Under the pieces are notes generated by a model. It worked only from the letters and a program-made list of their open reading frames with translations. It made no database searches and was not told the origin of the DNA. Positions 26,422 to 35,600 of a stretch of DNA of 64,000 nucleotides are shown in pieces. A program made the position numbers and the translations under genes. The stretch's first letter is position 1, and each line of letters begins with the position of its first letter. Source of the stretch: a virus. Location: the IMG/VR virus record IMGVR_UViG_3300020463_002275, positions 117,935-181,934 of that record. One strand, given 5' to 3'.

Positions 26422-28224
26422 ATGAGTAAACCAGTTTGGATAGCAGGTATAGCAAGAGGACATAACGCAGGCGTATGTTTATTAAAAGACGGCGAAGTAA
26501 TATTTGCTGTTGAAGAAGAACGTTTAAGCAGACAAAAATACGACGGTGGACCATTTGCAAGTATAGTGAAAATACTTGAATATACAGATAAGTTAGATTA
26601 TCTTGTTGTTGCCCATACACAAAAATTACAAGAAACAGCAGGTAGAGTTGATTATAGTGGTGATGATGTTTACACAGGATTAGCACGTAAATTAGGTTTG
26701 ATTGATAAAAAGAAAAATGCAACAACATATGAGCATCCACAAGTAATTGACCTTGCATTTATGCATCACAAACTTCATAGTGCTTGTGCATTTTATCGTT
26801 CAGGATTTGATAGTGCAGTAAGTGTTATTGTAGACGGAGCAGGAACTTTTGTTCCTATTGGCGTTAATAATGAACAAGTAATGAGTTGGGAAGTAGAAAG
26901 TATTATTGATTGTGATTATCCGGCTACATTTAATACTATGCATAAAGTTTACGGTACAAGAGACCCTATACCAGGCGGCGTTGTTCAAATGGACAGTACA
27001 CAGTTTGGTGAGAACGGACGTACACACTCAGCAATAGTAAGTGATAGAGCAGGTATTGTTAAAGCATATGAAGCGGCAACTATGTACTGCGGATGGCAAA
27101 GTATTGAAGCAGGAAAAACTATGGGACTATTTCCATACGGAAAACCTAACGATAAATTTCCAAAACTTTTTGATGACACAACAGATTATCCATTAACAAA
27201 TAGAAATATTGTTGTTCCAAATTATCCTAATGGTGCAATGATTAATGCAGGGTTATATGGAGAACTTGCACAATCAGGAAAGTCACCAGAAGATGATTTA
27301 ACTCTATTGCAGAATAGAAGAGATATTGCATATGCTGTACAAACAGAAACACAAGAACAAGTAACTGCTTTAATTAGAAATGCTGTAGAACTATCAGGTA
27401 AAAAAAATGTAGTAATTAGTGGAGGTTATGGACTTAATTGTGTTGCTAACTATCACTACCTAGAACAATTAAAAGATGAAGGTATTAAAATTTATGTTGA
27501 ACCTGTAAGTAATGATGCCGGCACAGCAATGGGTGCCGCTATGATGTTTTGGTATGGATTAGAAGACGAAACTGAAACACGTCAAACACAAACATTATAT
27601 CTTGGACCGCACAACAATTATACAAAAGAAGATATTATAACAAAAGCAGAAGAAGCAGGTGTAGAATTAACAGATGCAACTCATAAAGATGTTGTAAAAT
27701 TAATTACTGATAGAAATATTGTAACAATTTTCCAAGGACAAAGTGAAAATGGTCCTAGAGCATTAGGTAATAGAAGTGTTTTATATGATCCAACAGATCC
27801 AGATGGTAAGGATCATGTTAACAAAGTTAAACATAGAGAATACTTCCGTCCATTTGCAGGTAGTATACTACAAGATGATGTACATGAATGGTTTGATTTA
27901 CGCGGCATGGAAGATAGTCCTAGCATGATGTATGCTGTTAACTGTCAACCAGGCGTGGAAGAAAAAATTCCTGCTATTATCCATGTTGATGGAACATGTA
28001 GAATTCAAACTGTAACACAAGAACAAAACAAACATTACTATGATTTGATTAAAGAATTCAAAAATCAAACAGGTTGCCCAATTATTTTCAATACTAGTTT
28101 TAATTTAGGAGGAGAACCACTAGTTGAAACAGTTGAAGATGCTATTTGGACCTTACAAAATAGTGATATTGAATACCTTTACCTACCAGAATTTAATAAA
28201 TTAATTACGGTTAAAAACACATAG
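26422..28224 (+). CDS. NodU/CmcH-family O-carbamoyltransferase
   Basis: 600 residues, full length for the family. The N-terminal YrdC/Kae1-like ASKHA domain is visible as WIAGIARGHNAGVCLLKDGE, FAVEEERLSRQKYDGG, the metal-site HHKLHSACAFYRSGF, SVIVDGAGT, VVISGGYGLNCVANY and SNDAGTAMGAAM. The C-terminal carbamoyltransferase domain has GENGPRALGNRSVLYDP, REYFRPFAGSIL and IIFNTSFNLGGEPLVETVEDA. These enzymes move carbamoyl from carbamoyl phosphate via carbamoyl-adenylate to a hydroxyl of a sugar or natural product. As the third gene of a cluster with a glycosyltransferase and SGNH protein, its substrate is probably a sugar on LPS or a virion glycan. Confidence 0.92.
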   Translation: MSKPVWIAGIARGHNAGVCLLKDGEVIFAVEEERLSRQKYDGGPFASIVKILEYTDKLDYLVVAHTQKLQETAGRVDYSGDDVYTGLARKLGLIDKKKNATTYEHPQVIDLAFMHHKLHSACAFYRSGFDSAVSVIVDGAGTFVPIGVNNEQVMSWEVESIIDCDYPATFNTMHKVYGTRDPIPGGVVQMDSTQFGENGRTHSAIVSDRAGIVKAYEAATMYCGWQSIEAGKTMGLFPYGKPNDKFPKLFDDTTDYPLTNRNIVVPNYPNGAMINAGLYGELAQSGKSPEDDLTLLQNRRDIAYAVQTETQEQVTALIRNAVELSGKKNVVISGGYGLNCVANYHYLEQLKDEGIKIYVEPVSNDAGTAMGAAMMFWYGLEDETETRQTQTLYLGPHNNYTKEDIITKAEEAGVELTDATHKDVVKLITDRNIVTIFQGQSENGPRALGNRSVLYDPTDPDGKDHVNKVKHREYFRPFAGSILQDDVHEWFDLRGMEDSPSMMYAVNCQPGVEEKIPAIIHVDGTCRIQTVTQEQNKHYYDLIKEFKNQTGCPIIFNTSFNLGGEPLVETVEDAIWTLQNSDIEYLYLPEFNKLITVKNT

Positions 28225-28234
28225 TTGCCTTTTA

Positions 28235-28268
28235 TCAAACTCCGATAAATACTATAAAGCGAGTTTGA
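28235..28268. repeat. 8-bp perfect inverted repeat flanking a late promoter
   Basis: TCAAACTC at 28235-28242 and its exact reverse complement GAGTTTGA at 28261-28268 enclose 18 nt containing the late box ATAAATA (28245-28251). It could be a protein-binding site, a hairpin in readthrough RNA or a weak terminator of the carbamoyltransferase transcript. It has no T-run. Confidence 0.55.
28245..28251 (+). promoter_or_regulatory. T4-type late promoter (GATAAATAC)
   Basis: ATAAATA preceded by CG and followed by CT, 23 nt before the ATG at 28275. It sits inside the loop of an inverted repeat. Confidence 0.7.
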
Positions 28269-28274
28269 ATCATT

Positions 28275-28661
28275 ATGGATATACTAAAATACTTAAAACA
28301 AGGTTTGCGTGGTACTATAAATGTGTACGACAGTCATTTTTCTTACGGTAGCACTTGGCAAGCAGTAGAGAGTGCTTTACCACTAGATAGATGGTATCAA
28401 GGTGATTTTGCTAGTGCGGAATACACCATTAGCATTGAACTTGGTACAGATAAAAAAGAAATTATAAAATGTTTATTGACGGCTTCACCGAATGAAGCAA
28501 GCGTAGTAGTGTATGGTAGAGCAAGCACAACTACTGATTTAGTTAGTGTAACTGCACAGGTTACTAATTCTTATGTTGAACTAATATTAAGTCCTAAAAC
28601 TGATGCTCAAAAGGGCTGTAAAGCATCATTTAGCGCCACATATTTTAAGAGTCATACCTAA
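28275..28661 (+). CDS. Small beta-rich structural protein, unknown
   Basis: 128 residues. Strand-rich stretches include EYTISIELGTDKKEIIKCLL, SVVVYGRASTT and VELILSP. There is no signal peptide, membrane segment or catalytic motif. It has its own late promoter and is followed after 38 nt by another late promoter and a structural gene. By context it is probably a virion component of the fibre/baseplate region. The family was not recognised. Confidence 0.55.
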   Translation: MDILKYLKQGLRGTINVYDSHFSYGSTWQAVESALPLDRWYQGDFASAEYTISIELGTDKKEIIKCLLTASPNEASVVVYGRASTTTDLVSVTAQVTNSYVELILSPKTDAQKGCKASFSATYFKSHT

Positions 28662-28672
28662 ATCATTGTTAG

Positions 28673-28679
28673 ATAAATA
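28673..28679 (+). promoter_or_regulatory. T4-type late promoter (GATAAATAT)
   Basis: ATAAATA preceded by G, 20 nt before the GTG at 28700; CTGGAGTG (28687-28694) includes the ribosome site. Confidence 0.7.
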
Positions 28680-28699
28680 TATAAAACTGGAGTGCTAAA

Positions 28700-29632
28700 G
28701 TGGCCGTAGAAGAACGTCAATTTGAATCAGAATTTGGGTTTAAAAGTCCTGGATTTACTGTAGATAAATTAGGTAATATAACTGCAACATCTATCAATGC
28801 GGCAGGAGCAGGTGGCGGAGGAAGTGCATCAGGCGACTTTTCTGTTGCTGAAAGTGGCGGAAATTTCATAGTTACAAGTAATACAGTTATTGTAGGTAGT
28901 GGTGCTAATCCTACACTTGCATTTGTGCGTGGACAAGAATATAGTTTTACACTAAATTTATCTGCCGCACCAATTTCATTTAATATTTTAGATTCAACAG
29001 GCTTAGTAAGATACAACGACGGAATACAACATCAGGCAGAAGATGGTACAACATCAACCGGTGCGGCGGCACAAGGTTTTTCATCAGGTAAAGTTGTGTT
29101 TACTGTTCCTAATACTGCACCAGATACATTGTATTATGGTAATTCTAGTGGAAGTGTTAGAGGAGTTATAAACATTGCCGATCCACTTGCAGTTGATGCA
29201 ACATTTGCTAATCTTACAGCAACAGGAACGACAAGTTTACAAACCTTAACAACAACAGCACTTACATTAAATGGCAATGGTACTGTTACAGGTGACTTAG
29301 CAGTACAAGGAAAGTTGACAGGAGATTCATTAAGTGTAAATGGATTAGGTGTTGCAGAATTTAATGCAGGAACAAATATTGTTTTACGTGCAGGAAACAA
29401 ATTAGATTTTATAATAAATGATGCTATTGTAGGAAAAATAGACAGTAACGGATCAACTGTTGCAGTAGTTGATACAACAGTTAACAATACAACTATTGGT
29501 GCTACTACAGCATCAACAGGAGCATTTACTTCTGGAACCGTTGCTAGCCAACCAACAACAGCAAATGGCATAAGTAATAAGAAGTATGTAGATAACACAT
29601 CAACAGCATTAGCGATTGCACTTGGGGTATAA
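28700..29632 (+). CDS. Structural protein with degenerate cupredoxin-like domain and fibre repeat
   Basis: 310 residues, GTG start. The first 25 residues (ERQFESEFGFKSPGFTV) look like a virion-attachment peptide. Residues ~57-160 resemble the cupredoxin domain of the 10363 product (LAFVRGQEYSFTLNLS, KVVFTVPNTAPDTLYYGNSS), but the Cys-x2-His-x2-Met ligand loop is replaced by GNSSGSVRGVINI and the upstream ligand His is absent. The C-terminal half has fibre-type beta repeats (TATGTTSLQTLTTTALTLNG, LTGDSLSVNGLGVAEFNAG). The end VASQPTTANGISNKKYVDNT resembles trimeric fibre termini. Starts a two-gene unit with the 2475-residue protein, 3 nt downstream. Confidence 0.65.
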   Translation: MAVEERQFESEFGFKSPGFTVDKLGNITATSINAAGAGGGGSASGDFSVAESGGNFIVTSNTVIVGSGANPTLAFVRGQEYSFTLNLSAAPISFNILDSTGLVRYNDGIQHQAEDGTTSTGAAAQGFSSGKVVFTVPNTAPDTLYYGNSSGSVRGVINIADPLAVDATFANLTATGTTSLQTLTTTALTLNGNGTVTGDLAVQGKLTGDSLSVNGLGVAEFNAGTNIVLRAGNKLDFIINDAIVGKIDSNGSTVAVVDTTVNNTTIGATTASTGAFTSGTVASQPTTANGISNKKYVDNTSTALAIALGV

Positions 29633-29635
29633 TTA

Positions 29636-32600
29636 ATGGCAAAGAAAAAGATTAATAATTATAAGTTTAAACCAGGAATAGGTTATGTAGAGAACCTATA
29701 TCCAAACGCTTATGCACTTTTAAATTCAAACAAAACATTTTTACAAGCAGAAACAGGACAGTTTATAACTTCTAGAGTAAGTGATGCTACAGCATTTCAA
29801 GCAGACCTTGTTTCAATGATTGACGACCTAGAACAAGAAATGGTTTTAGGAACTACTGCTACACAAAGACTTTGGGGATATATTGAAAGTCAAAAAAGTA
29901 TTAACCAAAAAACAACACGTAAAAGAACTATACAAAGATTAAAAACAGGGTTAACTGCATTAAGTAATGTTACAGGTACTTACCAAACAGCAATAGAAAC
30001 TGCTATAGACGAAATAGTAGATATTGCAGTTAATGGATTTGCAAGTGCGGCAGTAGATTTAACAACTTCAGAGCGTACAGGCGAAACAGAAGTTAATATT
30101 GGCTATGCTGTTGCTAGAATGAAAAGTAACAGAGCATTTATGATTTCTGAAACAAAAGCATTTATGGATGCAGATACTCCTGGTAATACTGTAACTACAG
30201 CGGCAACTTTTGAAACTGAATTAGGTATTTTAATTGATTGTATTTGTCAAGACGTATCAACAACAGCAAATAATTTAACTAAAACAATTAATGAAGAAAT
30301 TTATGTAAACACCACACCAGGAAATAGATCACTTTTAAGTGACGGTATGACTAGACTAGCAACTGTTATGAAACAAATTGCTGAAGGTGCTACAGTTGCA
30401 CGTACAACAGGAAATTCTTTAACACAAGACACAAGCGGAACTAGTGCAAACACAGTATTAGGTGATAGATGTAGACAACATATATTAGATACACAATCAG
30501 TAGTTGCTAACGGTACAACATCAAGTTTACCTACACCAGTATATCCAAATTATAGTGATGAACCAGCACAAGGACAATCAGCCGCTACAGATTTAGAAAA
30601 TAATAAAACTACTGTTGCTACAAATATTAATGCTTTTTATAACTATACATTTAATCAAGCAAAATGTGAAAGAGATACAGGATTAATTATTAAATCGTAT
30701 TTGTTTGATTTAAGATACGGTGGTAATCAAAAAACATATGAATATGCAAGTAAGTATTGGGAACAAGATGTAGCACAAATTGACGGCACACGCTATCCTG
30801 AAACAGATACACATACTTGGCTAACAGAACTTATTAGAGATTATGTTTTTAATAAAACAACATATCCAAATGAACAAACAGCAACAACACAAACAATTAC
30901 AGGAACAGACGCAGAAGCAGGCGCAGATACACCAATTACAGATTTAGGTTCTTTAGTAGTAACTACTATTGAAGGTGGATTAAGTGCAAGACCAGCATTT
31001 GTTGACACTGGAGCAGGTTATATTAAATTTCCTGGAAATTATGATTCTAGCGATATATTATTAATTACAAACACTACAGACAACGAAGTTATATACTCGT
31101 TCAATGATGTAAATAGTGGAGGTGTTACAGAACTTGCTACATCATTTGTTAGTACGAATGATTATGCATACACAGAAGATGAAGACTTCCCTGCATATCT
31201 GCAAACAACAGATGCAATTACAAAAGTTTATTTAAACAAGAATACTGCAAGTATGCTTGCAGAAGACAAGTTACAAATTTATGTTGATACAGATGAATTA
31301 ATTATTAGACCATTTGAATTTGGTACAGATGCTATTGAAAGAAATAGAACTGCTGAACCACAGTCAATGCTAGACGCTGACTTTGAGTACGGACTACAGC
31401 CTACTAAATGGAGTGCTATTGCAACGATGCGAGGTTATCCATCAGTTTACGAAGTTCCAGGAACTGAAACAAGTGTTATATCAATCATTTCAGACAGTAG
31501 TGCAGGCACAGCAGGAGTTGGTAGTTCATTAATTACAGTAACAACAGCAGGTGCTCACGGATTTGAACTTGGTGATGCAATTACAATAAAAGGTTTAAAA
31601 CAAGACGTACAAGGTTACAGTAGAGCAGAAGGTGCATTTATAATAATTTCAGTACCTAATGCAATTAGTTTTCAATATTATGCAAAAGCAAAAGTTGGTA
31701 CAAGTGGAAATGTAAACATTGAAGCAGAAGCAACACAACTTAGACAAGCAGGATTTTATACAGGTGCTAGTATTGGTGTTCCGGCATTTAGCGTTGAAAG
31801 TAATGGTAGTTCAGGTACAATAAGACCAGCACTGACTGTTGGATCAGGCGAAGACGTAATACCATTTACTGTTACAGTAGGCTTAGCACCAGAGATTGGT
31901 GCTCCTTTAACAGCATCATCAGGAATTGCTTTAGGTACACAGGTCACAGGTAGAGTTGGTACAGGAGGAGTTGCAGTAACTCCAGTTGTAACAGCAGACT
32001 ATGGTCCGGGATCAACACAAGTTGATGTTCAATCTACTTCAGGCATTCAACAAAATATGGCGGCTAACAAAGGTGACGGAACAGCAACACTAGTCAATAC
32101 TGTTGTAGGAAACACAATTACATTAAGCGATGCTACAACAAATGATATTAAAGGTAACTATGTTAATTACACAGCAGTTGAAGGACAAAATATTGTTAGT
32201 TTAGGGTTTGGTGCTACGTTTGATGTTAGTAGAGCAGGCGGTAACTACACAATTGATGCTATTGTTAATTCAGGTCAAGACTATTCGCCCAATGATGTGT
32301 TAATAATTCAAGGTGAATTTTTAGGTGGTGTTACACCAACAAACGATTTAACGATTACAGTATCTAGTGTAGATACAGGTGGAGAAATTTTAACTACTTC
32401 TGTAAGTGGTACAGCATTTAATGGTACAGGAAACTTTGGTAATGTTACTGGTACATATTTAAATGGTAACGGTACAGGCGGTCTTTGGAACATAGGATAT
32501 ACAAACGGAGTGTTTAACAATGTTACACTAAGTAATCCAAGTTTCCCTTCACAAAACGGAACAGTTAGTGGCGGTGCTGGTACTGGTGTATTACTTGATT

Positions 32601-35600
32601 TTGTTGTTACAAACAATACATATGCAGTAACAGTAGATCCAGCAACAGCAGGTGTTACAGGTTATAGTGTGTATGATATTATTCAAGTTTCAGGTAATAA
32701 CTTAGGTGGTACTTCACCTAACAATGATGCACAAGTTACTGTAACAAATGTTGATAGTACTGGATATCCAACCGGAGTAAGTGTAACAGGTAACGGTGGC
32801 AATGCGACAAACAATTTTACTAATGTAACTTATAGCACAAATAATTCAGGTATTGGTGCAAATTTAAATATCCAAACTAATGGTACAACTTATACTCCAG
32901 TGTTTACTGTTACTGGTACAGGATTTGCACAGAATGATACAGTCACAGTATTAGGTACACAAGTTGGCGGATTAAGTCCTGCAAACGATATTACAATTAC
33001 AATAGATACAGTTGATACTGGTGGAGAAATTTTAACATTTACTACAACAGGTACAGCAGTTAATAGTCATTCATATAGTGGTATTGGTAATGGAATAAAC
33101 TTAGTTGGTAGTGGAGCGGACTTTAATGTTACAATTAACGGACTAAATGAAACTTACGGAGTTACAGTTGGCAATGCAGGTAATAATTATGCACCTAATC
33201 AAACAATTACAATTCCAGGCACACAATTAGGTGGTGCTACTCCAGACAATGATTTAACAATTACAGTAACAGATGTTGATAACGATTCAACTCTCACAGT
33301 AGGTGGTATATTAACCGTTAATGCTACAGGTACAGCAGTTAAATCAACTTCAGGTTATGCAATTGGTGACAGATTAAAAATAAACGGTAGTTCCTTTACA
33401 GGAGGAGCAGATACAACTAACGATGCAATTATTGAAGTTACATCAGTAGACGGTACAGGCGGTATTACTAACTATACAACAACTGGTACAGCACCAGACG
33501 GAGTACAAACTTATACAGCAGTAACAGGCACAGCAAGTTTAAGCGGTACAAATGCTTCATTTGATGTAACACGTACTGGGTCAACATATACAGCAGTTTT
33601 AAACTTAGCAGGTGCTAACTTTGTTCAAAACGAAACTATTGTAATCTTAGGTACAGATTTAGGCGGTGCTACAACAGCAAACGATTGTACAATTACAGTT
33701 GATAGTGTCGACGGTAGCGGAGCAATCCAAACACTTACGCCAACAGGTACTGCGGCAAATGTAGGATTGCTGTCTGAACAATCAGCAGGTAGTATTGTAG
33801 GTAATGGTGCAACGTTTAATGTTGCGTTAGCCGCAGGAAGTTATACAACTACACTTGCACAAGCAGGTCAAGAATATTATCCTGGACAAAAATTCCTAGT
33901 AACTGGTAATCTATTAGCAGGTGCTACACCAACAAATGACTTAACAATTACTATTTCAACTGTAAATGCAACTGGAGGTATATTAACAGTTTCAGACTCA
34001 GGTTCAGCAAGTACAGATGTTGCTAGTTTTGCAAACGTTTCTGCAAACGTAGCAAGTTCAACAGGTAACGGATTTAGTTTAGATATTTTAAGAGATGGTA
34101 CTACTGCTGATAGTAGTGTAGGAACATATACATTTAGTTTAAATCAAGGTGGAAGTAATTATCAAATAAGTGATAAGATAAAAATTGGTGGAGAAAATTT
34201 AGGAGGCCAAGGCAGTATACATGATGTACAAATTGTTGTAGATAGTATAGATAGTGCAGGAGCAGTGCTAACATTTACAGCAACAGGAGATGCTTTTGCA
34301 GGTACTTCGTTTGACTTATACAGTACAGTTACAGTTGATACTCCAACTACCGGCCAACTAGCAACTTCATTAGACATATCATTTAGTGCATTGGCTACAT
34401 TACGAATTAACTTTGATTCAGCACATGGTTTAGTACCAGGTGATACATTTATTACTACGGTTGATTCAGACGATGGCAGTAACAATCATGATTTAGCGGC
34501 AGGTTCGTTTATTGCAACAGCAATACCAAGTGCAACATCACTTACATTTACTGCTAGAGCGGCAGGAACTATTGATGCTACAAGCGATAATATTAACGGT
34601 ACGGTTTATCCAAGACCAGATTCATTCTTTATTCACAGACCATTTGACGGTGGTGTGCAATTAGGTACTGGCGGTCCACAACATGGCGCACAAGCAATAC
34701 GTCAAAGTAAAAAATATATTAGATACCAATCAGGTAAAGGCATCATGTACACAACAGGTGCGTTGTTTGCTCCAAGTTATGACTTGAGAAGTATAACAGC
34801 AAGTGGTGTAGAAATTGGTGCAACAATTACTGTAACTTGTGATGATAATGATCATGGTTTACAGATTGGTTCAAGCATAAAATTAATTGGCATTGAAACT
34901 GTAGGATATAACGGAACATATACAGTTAATGATGTAATTGATGAGCGTACATTTGAAGTAATTAACACCCTCAACAGACTAGGTAACACTACTGCGGTTT
35001 TAAGTTTTGGTGCTCAAATGTCAACATATCAGTGGCACGGTGCAACTGTACGTTCGGGTGTGTTTGATGATCAAAACGGCATTTATTGGGAATATGATGG
35101 CACAAACTTATTATGCTGTCAGCGTACTTCAACTAAACAAATTTCAGGCACAGGGGCAATAACACCAGATACAAACACCGTTACTGGAACAAACACAAGA
35201 TTTAGAGATCAATTAAAAGCAGGTGATAGAATTGTTATACGTGGTATGACCCATGTTGTAAGTGCAGTTACTACACAAACACAAATGACAGTAACACCAG
35301 ACTATAGAGGTGTAAACACAGCAGTAGGTACTAAAATATGTTTAGTTGCTGATAAAAAAGTTAGACAAAAAGACTGGAACCTAGATAGAATGGACGGCAC
35401 TGGTCCAAGTGGTTATAATTTTGATCCTGCTAAAATGCAGATGATAGGAATTGAATATTCATGGTATGGTGCTGGTTTTATTGATTATATGGTGCGTGGT
35501 GCAGACGGTAACTTTGTATATGGACATAGAATTAGAAATTCAAATGTCAATACTGAAGCATATATGCGTTCAGGTAACTTGCCTGTGCGTTATGAAATTA

